A stretch of DNA of 35,596 bases from Clostridia bacterium (GTDB lineage: Bacteria; Bacillota; Clostridia; Christensenellales; Aristaeellaceae), in assembly GCA_017534885.1 (NCBI GenBank), contig JAFXVR010000046.1:1-35596 (forward strand), written 5' to 3'. Shown one piece after another: positions 14,211-22,549 of the stretch. The notes beneath the pieces are model-generated. The model saw nothing but the letters and a program-made list of their open reading frames with translations. It ran no database searches and was not told the DNA's origin. The first letter of the stretch is position 1; every line of letters begins with the position of its first letter. A program made the position numbers and the translations under genes.

Positions 14211-15696
14211 GCGCTTCCACCTCCGCTTTCAAAGATTTGAACTTGCGAACCACGGGCGGGACGATCAGCAGGGCGGCGATGATGGCCACCACCCAGCCCA
14301 CGTTCTTCTCCACCCACTCCTTGCGCCAGTAGCGGTAGGCCCGGCCGTAGTTCTCCCGGTCGTGGGCCATCTGGAAGTAATCCAGGGCCTGGCCGTACTC
14401 CTCCTGACGCATCAGCGCCCGGCCGATGCCGATGAAGGCCAGGTTGTAGTTGGCGTTGAGCTTGAGCACCTCCCGCCAGGTGTCGGCGGAACCGTCATAG
14501 TCGCCCTTCAGGTACTGGTCCGAGGCCTGATAGATCAGGCTGCCGTATTCCGTGGGGGTGAACACGGTGATGGCGCACTCGTTTTCGTCCAGGCAGAAGA
14601 GGTCATAGCCCATGTGCTCGATGGAGATCGGCGCCAGGAAGCAGCCGTCCGAGTTGCCCTTGTTGCCGAAGGCCCACAGCATGATGCCCTGGGGGTCGTA
14701 GCCGAAGATGCGGCCGCGGGTGCGGTCAAAGGCGATGTAGATGTCGTTGTCCAGCACGGTCACGTCCTTGAGCTTGCTGGGGCCGTAGTCCAGGCTGGAT
14801 TCCACCCACTGCAGGTCGCCGATGGGGGGATAGCGGTCGTTCTTGATGAGGATGTCGCTGCCGATGGCGTTCAGCCGCCGGATGGGCTTGGCGTTGTCAT
14901 AAAGCAGGTCGTACTCGGAGAAGACGGTGTTGGTGGCGTAGATGAAGCCCTCGCTGTCGATGTAGATATTCTCATACTCCGTGGGCACGAAGGCCGCCTG
15001 CTGGGAGCGCTGCTCCTTGGTGGTGAAGAAGCTCTTCCACAGGTATTCCCACATGTCGTACTTCACCGTGTTGGCGCCGATGAAGCCCGTGAAGCTGCCG
15101 TCGGGCTCGTACTTGACCAGGCCCTTGTTGACGTTGGTGGCCAGCACGAACACGCGGCCCACGGTGTCCACCACAATCTTGGAGGGCAGGAAGGACAGGT
15201 TCTGGTCAAAGGTGGTGTCCTCGGGCTTCACAAAGCTAAGCAGGTAGTTCAGCTCGGGGTCGCACTTCACCACCCGGTTGTTGTTGGTATCGGCGATGAA
15301 GAGATTCCCCTCGGGATCCAGGCCGATGTCGCTGGGCGAGGAGAAGGTCTCCGGCTCGGCGCCAGTTACATGGTCGATGATGCGCACCAGGCTGAACACG
15401 CCCTCCACGCGGCGGAGCTGCAGGATGCGGTTGTTGCCCGTGTCGCACACGTAGAGATCGTTCTCATGGACATACAGGCTCTGGGGCTTGCGCATGGCCA
15501 CGTCCAGCCCGAGGCTGGAGGAGTAGATCACCTGATCCACCCGGTAGGCGTCGGGGCTCTCGCGCACTTCTCCCCAGTAGTCATAGTTGTAGGTGTAGGT
15601 ACTGGTGTAGCCGTCGCCGTCCGCCAGCGCGCCGAAGCAGGCTGTCAGGAGCAGCGCGGCCATCGCCAGGGCCAGCAGCTTTTTCAATGCTTTCAC
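14179..15696 (-). CDS. Secreted/membrane NHL-repeat protein with TPR and C-terminal membrane helix
   Basis: 505 aa from a GTG start with GGAGGG 7 nt upstream. The signal peptide (residues 1-26) contains LTAC at 17-20, a possible lipobox, and also a possible signal peptidase I site after ALA. NHL-type blades follow: KPQSLYVHENDLYVCDTGNNRILQL, SPSDIGLDPEGNLFIADTNNNRVV, and others to about residue 375. Residues 395-455 look like two TPR units (YLKGDYDGSADTWREVLKLN, ALMRQEEYGQALDYFQMA). One helix at about 466-484 ends in a basic tail. The propeller thus faces outside while the tail is cytoplasmic. Probably a scaffold for the importer; enzymatic activity is not indicated. Confidence 0.85.
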   Translation of the reverse strand: MKALKKLLALAMAALLLTACFGALADGDGYTSTYTYNYDYWGEVRESPDAYRVDQVIYSSSLGLDVAMRKPQSLYVHENDLYVCDTGNNRILQLRRVEGVFSLVRIIDHVTGAEPETFSSPSDIGLDPEGNLFIADTNNNRVVKCDPELNYLLSFVKPEDTTFDQNLSFLPSKIVVDTVGRVFVLATNVNKGLVKYEPDGSFTGFIGANTVKYDMWEYLWKSFFTTKEQRSQQAAFVPTEYENIYIDSEGFIYATNTVFSEYDLLYDNAKPIRRLNAIGSDILIKNDRYPPIGDLQWVESSLDYGPSKLKDVTVLDNDIYIAFDRTRGRIFGYDPQGIMLWAFGNKGNSDGCFLAPISIEHMGYDLFCLDENECAITVFTPTEYGSLIYQASDQYLKGDYDGSADTWREVLKLNANYNLAFIGIGRALMRQEEYGQALDYFQMAHDRENYGRAYRYWRKEWVEKNVGWVVAIIAALLIVPPVVRKFKSLKAEVEAHEQRRKATVQ

Positions 15697-15726
15697 GATC
15701 TTTCCCTCCTGTCGTCTCTTCTTCGG

Positions 15727-16941
15727 TCAATCCTTCAGGCCGGAGGAGGCCATGGTCTCCAGCATCCGGCTCTGGGACAGGATGAAAAGCGTAATGGGCA
15801 CCAGCATGACCACCACGGTGACCGCGGCGGCCTGGCCGGTACGGGCGACACCGCCAAGCTGGATCTGCTGCAGGGCGTAGACCAGGGTCTTCTTCTCCTC
15901 GGAGTAGATGACCGTGGCCGCGCTGGTGTTCCACAGGCTCTGCACCGACAGAATGATGATGGTCAGCCAGGCGGGCTTCACGTTGGGCATGATGATGGAC
16001 CAGAAGATGCGCATCTCGCCCGCGCCGTCCAGGTGGGCCGCCTCGATCAGGGCGGTGGGCAGGCCCTCCATGAACTGCTTCATCAGGAAGAGGCCGATGG
16101 GCGCCGCGAAGGCCGGCAGGAGAATGGCCCAGTAGGTGTCGATCATGCCCAGGCGGCTCATGATGACGTAGTTCGGGATACCGGTGACATAGCCGGAGAA
16201 CATCAGGGCCGTCACGACAATGCTGAAGAAGGTCCGGCCGCCGGGGAAGTCGTACTTGGCCAGCACGAAGGCTGCCATGGAGGCGATGAACACATGGCCG
16301 AAGGTGCCCAGGGCGGTGATCAGCACGGTGTTGATCAGGTAGCGGGAGAAGGGCACCCAGCTCTGACTCATGGTGACGATCAGGTCAGAGAAGTTGTCGA
16401 AGGTGGGATGGTCGGGGAAGACCTTGGGCGGGAAGCGGAAGAGCTCGTCCAGGGGCTTCAGGGAGGAGGCGACGGAGAAGACCAGCGGGAACACCATGGC
16501 CACCGCCACCAGGGTGAGCATGATGTAGATGCCCAGGTCGCCCCAGAAGGAGCGGTTGGGCTTGCGGCGCTTGGGCTGCAGCAGCTGGATCAGGGAGAAC
16601 AGCCCCCAGAGGATCATGCCGGCGATGCCGATCACCCGGCAGAGCATCCACACGGAGGAGGTGTTGTTGAGGTCTTCCAGCGCCTTGTCGCCGTTCTCGG
16701 CGATGAATCGCTCGGCGTCAATATTCGCCTGCTCGGTGTAGTCCAGCCGCAGGTTGGCGAAAATGAGAAGGGCTGCCAGCAGCGCCATCACCACCAGTGC
16801 GATGATCGCAAAACGCTTGCGGTTGAACTTCTTTTCCACCTGGAACTCGCCGCGCAGCATGGCCTGGTAGTGCAGCATATCCGCGCGGCTGTGGCTCTTC
16901 GGCTGCTCGATGTGCTGAACATGCTTTCTTTTCTTGCTCAT
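15727..16941 (-). CDS. Carbohydrate ABC transporter permease, MalG type (pair 1), extended N-terminus
   Basis: 404 aa, more than 100 longer than standard MalG-type permeases (about 275-290). The extra part is N-terminal: a basic tail, a helix at about 46-63, a polar loop (YTEQANIDAERFIAENGDKALEDL) and a second helix at about 100-117. The standard six-helix core begins at about 135, with the EAA loop ALIEAAHLDGAGEMRIFWSIIMP. It overlaps the upstream MalF-type gene by 4 bp. The two added helices may dock the YIP1, NHL/TPR or DUF5696 membrane proteins; that is inference. Confidence 0.9.
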   Translation of the reverse strand: MSKKRKHVQHIEQPKSHSRADMLHYQAMLRGEFQVEKKFNRKRFAIIALVVMALLAALLIFANLRLDYTEQANIDAERFIAENGDKALEDLNNTSSVWMLCRVIGIAGMILWGLFSLIQLLQPKRRKPNRSFWGDLGIYIMLTLVAVAMVFPLVFSVASSLKPLDELFRFPPKVFPDHPTFDNFSDLIVTMSQSWVPFSRYLINTVLITALGTFGHVFIASMAAFVLAKYDFPGGRTFFSIVVTALMFSGYVTGIPNYVIMSRLGMIDTYWAILLPAFAAPIGLFLMKQFMEGLPTALIEAAHLDGAGEMRIFWSIIMPNVKPAWLTIIILSVQSLWNTSAATVIYSEEKKTLVYALQQIQLGGVARTGQAAAVTVVVMLVPITLFILSQSRMLETMASSGLKD

Positions 16942-17876
16942 GTGCCCACCTTCCTCAGCGCCGACTGGATAACCTTGTTGCAGAGAATCATGACCACAAA
17001 CAGCACCGTCGCGATGGCGGAGGCGTAGCCCATCTCAAAGCGGGAGAAGCCGTAGTCGAACAGGTGCGTCACGATGGTGCGGGCCGCGTAGTCCGTGGAG
17101 GGATAGCCCGCCAGAGCCCGGGGCACGTCACACACGTTGAAGGCGGTGGTGATGGACATCACGGCGCTGAAGAGCAGCATGGGCTTCATGGCCGGCAGGG
17201 TGATGTAGTACAGCTCCTGCCAGCGGTTGCGGATGCCGTCCACATAGCCCGCCTCGTACAGGGAGCGATCCACGCCCTGCAGGCCGGCCACGCAGGACAG
17301 GAAGCCCGTGCCCATGCTCATCCACAGGGTGACGATGATGATGACCGGCAGGATGTAGCGGGGATCCAGCAGCCAAAGGATGGGGGCGTTGATCAGGCCG
17401 AACTGCATCAGGAAGGAGTTCAGGTAGCCATAGGCGTCGCCCCGGAAGATGATGGAGAAGATGTAGTAGGCGTTGCCCGCGATGGACGGCGCGTAGAACA
17501 CCACCACGGCGATGGTGCGCAGCCAGCGGGGCAGCTCATTGATGAACCAGGCGAAGAGGAAGGAGAGGATGTAGCCGATGGGGCCGGTGATGACGGCGAT
17601 GACGAAGGTGTTCTTCACGGCGGTGAGGAAGACTTCGTCCTGCAGGATCAGGTTGATGTAGTTCTGCACGCCGATGAAGCGGGCCGGCTCCAGGATGTTG
17701 TAGTAGGTGAAGGAATAGTAGATGGATGTGACGATGGGCAGGATGAAGAAGGTGATGAACAGAATGGCGTAAGGCGCCAGGAAGAGGTAGCACATCTTCA
17801 TCTTTTTAGCCTTCTGTAGGCCGTAGCGGAAGTTCTCCCGCTTCAGGGAAAAGTATTTTTGCATGGTTGACTGCAT
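16938..17876 (-). CDS. Sugar ABC transporter permease, MalF type (pair 1)
   Basis: 312 aa. The first helix is at about 29-50 (CYLFLAPYAILFITFFILPIV), followed by YYSFTYYNIL and FIGVQNYINLI, the standard UgpA-type opening. The EAA loop reads LYEAGYVDGIRNRWQELYYITLP, with Gly in place of the second Ala. AAGGAGG lies 8 nt before ATG 17876, which favours this start over ATG 17864. It lies 25 bp after the solute-binding protein gene and overlaps its MalG partner. Confidence 0.92.
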   Translation of the reverse strand: MQSTMQKYFSLKRENFRYGLQKAKKMKMCYLFLAPYAILFITFFILPIVTSIYYSFTYYNILEPARFIGVQNYINLILQDEVFLTAVKNTFVIAVITGPIGYILSFLFAWFINELPRWLRTIAVVVFYAPSIAGNAYYIFSIIFRGDAYGYLNSFLMQFGLINAPILWLLDPRYILPVIIIVTLWMSMGTGFLSCVAGLQGVDRSLYEAGYVDGIRNRWQELYYITLPAMKPMLLFSAVMSITTAFNVCDVPRALAGYPSTDYAARTIVTHLFDYGFSRFEMGYASAIATVLFVVMILCNKVIQSALRKVGT

Positions 17877-17901
17877 ACGGCGTTCCTCCTTTCATGCTGC
17901 T

Positions 17902-20805
17902 TTAGTCAGTGGGCAGGTTGAACTCCCGCCGCTTCACCCGGATCTCCTCGTTGATGGTCCGGGCGTAGGTCAGCAGGGTTTCGCGGGCGTCCGCCTTTTC
18001 ATTGATGACCCGGCGGATGGCGTTGGTCATGTGGCGGGTAGTGGAGTAGCCGCCGGCGATCTCCCGGAAGCCCACGGTGCAGGCCATCTGCCCCTTGAGC
18101 ACGGCCAGCTGGTCAGCGCTCCAGGCCAGCTGCTCCAGGGCGTCCCGGTTGGCGGTGGTGTAGCGGGCGGAGGCGCCCAGCACGCTCTCGATCTCCCGGC
18201 CGAAGCGCACCTGCGAATCCTTGGAGACCCACCACTTCAGGAACTCCCAGGCGTTGTTCTTCACCTGCTGGTCATCCGTGGCGATGATCATGCAGGCCAC
18301 GCCCTGGGCATGCACCGAGCGGTCGATGCTGCCGTCCGCCTGCAGGGTGCCCGGGAAGGGGGCGAAGTCCCACAGGCCGCGGATCTCAGGCGCGGACACG
18401 GTCAGCGTGTTGTACATCGAGTAGCTGGCCAGGCCCATGGGCATCTCGCCGGAACGGAAGCGGCTGCCGAAGTCGTACACGGTGGGCAGGCCGTAGTCGT
18501 TGTACAGGGAGGTGTACAGCTTGAAGGCCGTCACGCCGTTCTCGTTGTCGATGGTCGTCCTGGTGGCGCTGTCGTTGTAAATGCTGCCGCCGTTCTGGTA
18601 GATCATGGAGTTCAGGATGGACATGTCCACGGTGGTGATGTCCGGATAGGGCACGCCCACAGACATGTTGTTGCCCTGAATGGTGGGCAGCATGGCGATC
18701 AGGTCATCCCAGGTGCTGGGCACTTCCAGCCCCAGCTCTTCCAGCACGTCCTTGCGGTAGAAGAGCACGGAGAATTCCTGGGTCTCCGGCAGGGCGTACA
18801 CGCCGTCGTTGTAGGTCAGGGCGGCCAGGGCGCTGGGATAGAAAGCGCTGGCCACCTCCTCGAAGTCCGGGAACTGCGTCAGGTCTTCCACGGCGTGGCG
18901 CATGGCGTAGTTGACGGGGAACCAGGAGCCCACCGACAGCACCACGTCCGGGCCGTTGCCGGCCACCACGGCGGTCAGCAGGGTGTCCGCCACCACCAGT
19001 TTCACGTTGACGTTGATCTGGTGGCCATTCTCCCGGGTCATGGGGGTGAAGCTGTCATCCACCATGGTCTTCAGCACGGTGGACTGGTCGCGGCCGGTCA
19101 CGATCCAGACCTCGATCAGGTCGCCCTGGCCCTCCTCGTACTTGTCGCCTAAGGAGTTGTAGTCCACCGTGTAGGAGGCCACAGCGGAGCGGATCTCATG
19201 GCCTGCGCTGGCCAGGAAGCCGTCGTTGACGGCGGGCAGGGGCGCCTTTTCACCCGACACGATGATCAGATCCACGTCCAGCTTGGTCTCGGACATGTTC
19301 TGCATGGCGGTGCCCAGGGAGGTGATATTGTCCTTGAAGTTGGAGAACTGCTGGGTGATGCGCTCCGTGTGGTTCACGAAGTTCTCCATCTGCACGGCCA
19401 AGGTCTGCGCCACTGCCACCCGGTCAGACTTCTGTCCGGTGATGGCCACGGTGTCGTCCACCAGCTTGTACAGACGCTTGCTCTCCAGATCCATGGCTTC
19501 CAGCACGTCCGGGTAAATCTTCTCCAGTCCGTAATCGCGGAAGCGGTCGGGGTTCACGCCCGTCAGCACCAGGATCTTGCGGTAGATCAGGTTGAGGCGG
19601 TAGATGCTGTCCTCCATCTGCTCCAGGATCGGGCCCATCTCGCCCAGGGTCGCTTCCAGGCGGATGGTGTGATCGCCCGCGGCGAGGTAGAAGAGATAGG
19701 GCGTCCCCTTCTCATCGGACAGGGTGCGCATATCCCAGGAAGTGGAGTAGTCAAAGGCCACATTGCTCAGGGTGTCAAAGGGGATCTCGCCGTCGATGTA
19801 CACCGAGCGGCTGGAGACCGCGCCCCGCTGATAGGGCTGGCGGCCCTTGATGGTGATGCGGTACCAGCCGTCCTCGGGCACGCTGAAGCTCCACTCAATC
19901 CACTGGCCGGCGTTGTTCCAGGGGTCGCCGCCGATGTAGTTGAGCACCGTGTTGGTCACGCTGTAGGGCTTGGTGTCCGGGGAGGAGCGGTCATAGCGCG
20001 CATACAGGGAGGGGGAAGAGCGCAGGCTGGACGCCTCGCCCTGTATGGTCACCGACCAGTTCTTGGCCGTCTCGGAGGTATTCACCTGCGGCTGGGCAGC
20101 CCTGTAGCTCTCGTAGGTCTGGAAGGTCTGCACCGGCGTCAGGGTGATGGCGCGCAAAATCATGGGCTCGTTGACGGCCTTCAGGGAGATGGTGTTCTCC
20201 CCCGCCTCCAGATAGAACTGGTAAGGCTCGGCCACATAGCCCATGTCATCCTTGCAGGCCACCCGCTGCCAGTCGAAAACCTCCGTCTGGGTGGGGCGGA
20301 TGTCGTTGCCCTGGTTGTCCTGCCGCACAGCCGCGCCGTCGTGCCAGAGCCGGGCAAAGGTCAGGGAGCGGGCCCCGGCGAAGGGCAGCTCGCCGTTGAT
20401 GTACAGTTCGCGCTCGATGTCCACGCCGCGGGATTCCACGGTCAGGTAGTCCAGCACGATGTTGTACAGACCCGTCTGCGGCACCGTGACCTTCCATGTC
20501 ACATAGGAGCCGTCCGGCGTGTACACTGTCGGAGCGCCGCTTTCGTCCTCGCGGTTCTCCGCCTCGCCCTCCCAGGCTGTGATGTCCACCGCCACCTCTT
20601 CCGTGCCGCTCACCGCGTCCGCGTGTGCCTGCCGGTAGTTGGCATAGGTGTCCTCACGGCCCAGACCGGACACGTCTGTGCTCAGGTCAACGCCCTCATA
20701 CTTGGCGCTGAAATCCTGCGCGCCGCCGCCCAGCACCACGATCAATACGATCACCAGTGCCAGACAGCCCAGTCCGATGAGCCAACTCAACCATTTCTTC
20801 CGCAT
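17902..20805 (-). CDS. Giant membrane-anchored solute-binding protein with two carbohydrate-module-like domains
   Basis: 967 aa, over twice the size of a usual sugar-binding protein. A helix at about 8-28 has no lipobox Cys at its end, so it probably stays as a membrane anchor. Two homologous beta-sandwich modules follow at about 68-225 and 250-390, sharing the pattern V-P-x-x-G-x-Y, Y-I-N/D-G-E-L/I-P-F and P-Y-x-F-Y-L-x-A-G-x-N/H-T-I; they look like CBM35/malectin-type domains. A helical spacer runs to about 510. The type 1 solute-binding domain covers about 561-967 (GPDVVLSVGSWFP, GVYALPETQEFSVLFYRKDVL, NAWEFLKWWVSKDSQ). ATG 20805 is chosen because GAGGTG lies 8 nt upstream. First gene of the operon. 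Confidence 0.9.
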   Translation of the reverse strand: MRKKWLSWLIGLGCLALVIVLIVVLGGGAQDFSAKYEGVDLSTDVSGLGREDTYANYRQAHADAVSGTEEVAVDITAWEGEAENREDESGAPTVYTPDGSYVTWKVTVPQTGLYNIVLDYLTVESRGVDIERELYINGELPFAGARSLTFARLWHDGAAVRQDNQGNDIRPTQTEVFDWQRVACKDDMGYVAEPYQFYLEAGENTISLKAVNEPMILRAITLTPVQTFQTYESYRAAQPQVNTSETAKNWSVTIQGEASSLRSSPSLYARYDRSSPDTKPYSVTNTVLNYIGGDPWNNAGQWIEWSFSVPEDGWYRITIKGRQPYQRGAVSSRSVYIDGEIPFDTLSNVAFDYSTSWDMRTLSDEKGTPYLFYLAAGDHTIRLEATLGEMGPILEQMEDSIYRLNLIYRKILVLTGVNPDRFRDYGLEKIYPDVLEAMDLESKRLYKLVDDTVAITGQKSDRVAVAQTLAVQMENFVNHTERITQQFSNFKDNITSLGTAMQNMSETKLDVDLIIVSGEKAPLPAVNDGFLASAGHEIRSAVASYTVDYNSLGDKYEEGQGDLIEVWIVTGRDQSTVLKTMVDDSFTPMTRENGHQINVNVKLVVADTLLTAVVAGNGPDVVLSVGSWFPVNYAMRHAVEDLTQFPDFEEVASAFYPSALAALTYNDGVYALPETQEFSVLFYRKDVLEELGLEVPSTWDDLIAMLPTIQGNNMSVGVPYPDITTVDMSILNSMIYQNGGSIYNDSATRTTIDNENGVTAFKLYTSLYNDYGLPTVYDFGSRFRSGEMPMGLASYSMYNTLTVSAPEIRGLWDFAPFPGTLQADGSIDRSVHAQGVACMIIATDDQQVKNNAWEFLKWWVSKDSQVRFGREIESVLGASARYTTANRDALEQLAWSADQLAVLKGQMACTVGFREIAGGYSTTRHMTNAIRRVINEKADARETLLTYARTINEEIRVKRREFNLPTD

Positions 20806-20870
20806 GATTGCCCCACCTCTGTCCTGCATTTATGGAATTGCCGGGAAAAAGGAAAAGCCTGTTTACTGTC

Positions 20871-20889
20871 TGTTCACCTGCAGTTAACA
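20871..20889. promoter_or_regulatory. Candidate operator of the sugar-import operon
   Basis: TGTTCAC (20871-20877) and GTTAACA (20883-20889) form a 7-5-7 inverted repeat with one mismatch, placed 12-30 bp downstream of the -10 element, around or just after the expected transcription start. No regulator gene is adjacent. Confidence 0.4.
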
Positions 20890-20900
20890 AATGCAAATCA

Positions 20901-20929
20901 ATTATAGCGGCTGAATACAGGCTTGTCAA
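20901..20929 (-). promoter_or_regulatory. Perfect consensus promoter of the sugar-import operon
   Basis: On the minus strand TTGACA (20924-20929), 17 bp, TATAAT (20901-20906). It is 95 bp upstream of the solute-binding protein start and is the only strong promoter seen for the eight-gene run. Confidence 0.9.
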
Positions 20930-21003
20930 TCCGGGCACCGGGCTTTTTTGTGTTTTTGCGCGGCTCCGGAAAGAATACACTCATATAATAGGAAAGAACA
21001 AAT

Positions 21004-21030
21004 GAAAACCGCCCTCCTCTGAAGGCGGTC
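21004..21030 (-). terminator. Terminator after the YfbR-like gene
   Basis: ACCGCC (21008-21013) pairs with GGCGGT (21024-21029); on the minus strand the stem is followed by TTTTC. It separates the 21048-23554 group from the sugar operon promoter. Confidence 0.6.
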
Positions 21031-21047
21031 TGCGGGGCGGGCAGCGG

Positions 21048-21647
21048 TCAGGCTTCCGCATTTTGTGCGCCAGGCGCGTTGAGTTCATCCAGGGTCAGGC
21101 TGAAGGCCGGCACGCACTCCCGGAGGAAGTCGTCCACCTCGGGCAGGTTCATCTCGTTCAGGGAGGCCCGGATGGCCACCGCGGCGGCGTCGAACTCATG
21201 GTTGCCGGCTCGCTGCTCCTCCAGGCACTTCACATAGGCCGAGAGCTTGTCGGCGGCGCGCACCAGGCGGCGGGAGTCGCTCTCCTCCTCCGTCAGCGCC
21301 GCGGCAAAGTCCGCCCGCAGGCTGGCGGGCAGCATGGCCAGCAGCCGGCCCGTGGCGGCCTCCTCCACCTGGCGGAAGGCGGCGCGCAGGCCCGCTGAGG
21401 AATACTTCACCGGGGTGGGCATGTCGCCGGTGAGCACCTCAGCGGCGTCATGATATACGGCCAGGGTCACCACATGCTCCGGGTTCACCTCCCGGCCGTA
21501 GCGGTCGCGGGCCCAGACCGCCAGCGCGTGGGCGATCATGGCCACCTGCAGGGAGTGCTCCGCGTCGTTTTCCGGCTGGGTGTTGCGCATCAGCGCCCAG
21601 CGCCGGATCAGCCGCAGCCGCGCCATGTATGCGAAGAAACCGCTCAT
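21048..21647 (-). CDS. yfbR: 5'-deoxynucleotidase, YfbR-like HD domain protein
   Basis: 199 aa. The opening MARLRLIRRWALMRNTQPENDAEHSLQVAMIAHALA follows E. coli YfbR closely. HD-domain metal ligands are visible as H31, H66-D67 and a later Asp in RAADKLSAY. YfbR removes phosphate from deoxynucleoside 5'-monophosphates. The ribosome binding site is weak (GAAG). It is the last gene after the LCP and CpsB-type genes, 75 bp from the latter, and probably cotranscribed with them by position only; no functional link is clear. Confidence 0.85.
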   Translation of the reverse strand: MSGFFAYMARLRLIRRWALMRNTQPENDAEHSLQVAMIAHALAVWARDRYGREVNPEHVVTLAVYHDAAEVLTGDMPTPVKYSSAGLRAAFRQVEEAATGRLLAMLPASLRADFAAALTEEESDSRRLVRAADKLSAYVKCLEEQRAGNHEFDAAAVAIRASLNEMNLPEVDDFLRECVPAFSLTLDELNAPGAQNAEA

Positions 21648-21663
21648 ATCGCTTCAGACTTCG

Positions 21664-21694
21664 GGAGGGAAGCCCCTTTTGAGGGCCTCCCTCC
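21664..21694. other. Strong intergenic hairpin
   Basis: GGAGGGAAGCCCC and its near-complement GAGGGCCTCCCTCC (21664-21694) fold into a stem with a T-rich loop, between the CpsB-type and YfbR-like genes. No T-run follows on the minus strand, so it is not a clear terminator for that direction. Confidence 0.5.
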
Positions 21695-21721
21695 GTTTCC
21701 TTTCATTGTGTATCAGTCCTG

Positions 21722-22441
21722 TCAGTCTTTCCACCCGAAGAGCCGGTGCTGGTTCTCCCCGCAGAGGCGGTCGGCATAGTCGGCGCCGTAGCGGCTGGTG
21801 AGCACCTCGTGGCACTGCTTCATGTTGCAGGCGCGGCTGCCCGTGTTGTGGGCGTCGGAGGCCACCAGATCCACCAGGCCTTCCTCCAGCACCTTGTTGC
21901 GCCAGTGGTCGCCGGACAGGCCCTGCTTCTCGGTGATGGTCTTGCAGTTCATCTGCATCACCACCCCGTACTCCTCCGCCAAGGTGCGGATGTTGCCGAT
22001 GGTGCGCAGGGGCTTGTAGCGCTCCAGGTGGGCCAGCACCACCGACATGCCCTCATTGCCCATCAGCCGGGCCGCCTTGCACATCAGGGCGAAGTCCACA
22101 TCCCACCAGAACTCCACCAGCACCGTCCAGGAGCGGTCGAGGGTCGGCACCTTGCCGTCCCGGATCATCTGAGGCGTCATCTCCGTCCAGAGGATCTCCG
22201 AGCCCAGGTGCATTTGGATGCCCAGCCCCTGCTCATCGCAGTAGCGCTGGCCTTCCTGCAGGTGCTCCAGGTACTTCCTGGCCGGGAATTCCGCTTCCCC
22301 CGGGGTGATGTGGGAGGTGCACACAATGTGGTCGATCCCATTCTCAGCCGCCAGGCGCAGCATTCCGTGCATGTCCTCCGGGGTGCGCGCGCCGTCGTCC
22401 ACACCGTAAATGATGTGGCAGTGCATATCGGTAAACTTCAT
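21722..22441 (-). CDS. CpsB/CapC-type PHP-domain tyrosine phosphatase
   Basis: 239 aa from the ATG at 22441 (GGAG 6 nt upstream; a longer frame to 22519 only adds an unlikely tail). PHP metal motifs are present: HCH (7-9), DDGA (15-18), the CTSHITPGE region, EILWTE, VLAHLERYKPL and SDAHNTGSR. CpsB-type enzymes dephosphorylate the BY-kinase that drives capsule or exopolysaccharide assembly. No kinase or capsule genes lie here, but the next gene upstream is an LCP protein that attaches such polymers, so a cell-envelope polysaccharide role fits. Confidence 0.85.
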   Translation of the reverse strand: MKFTDMHCHIIYGVDDGARTPEDMHGMLRLAAENGIDHIVCTSHITPGEAEFPARKYLEHLQEGQRYCDEQGLGIQMHLGSEILWTEMTPQMIRDGKVPTLDRSWTVLVEFWWDVDFALMCKAARLMGNEGMSVVLAHLERYKPLRTIGNIRTLAEEYGVVMQMNCKTITEKQGLSGDHWRNKVLEEGLVDLVASDAHNTGSRACNMKQCHEVLTSRYGADYADRLCGENQHRLFGWKD

Positions 22442-22462
22442 TTTTTCTCCGTGTTGGGATTT

Positions 22463-22503
22463 CGCCTCTGCGGAGGCGACCAGGGGCTTTGCGGTCGCCC
22501 CTG
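22463..22503. repeat. Double palindromic element between the LCP and CpsB-type genes
   Basis: CGCCTC/GAGGCG (22463-22478, 4-nt loop) is followed by CAGGGGC/GCCCCTG (22481-22503). The second half, ending GCCCCTGGACCC, resembles a dispersed intergenic palindrome often seen in GC-rich Clostridia. Only one copy is in this window. Confidence 0.5.
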
Positions 22504-22549
22504 GACCCTTCGCCTTCATCCCTGTCCAACCCGTTGCGTTGAAAGTCGC

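Noticed and set aside
11085..14240. 1051-aa plus-strand open frame
   Set aside because: Shadow of the DUF5696 and YIP1 genes: His/Gly/Val/Gln-rich composition, no ribosome binding site, no family resemblance.
14209..17028. 939-aa plus-strand open frame
   Set aside because: Low-complexity His/Gly/Gln shadow of the minus-strand permease and NHL genes.
20930..20960. CCGGGCACCGGGC followed by TTTTTT as a plus-strand terminator
   Set aside because: The stem is only CCGG with CCGG, and no plus-strand gene ends here.
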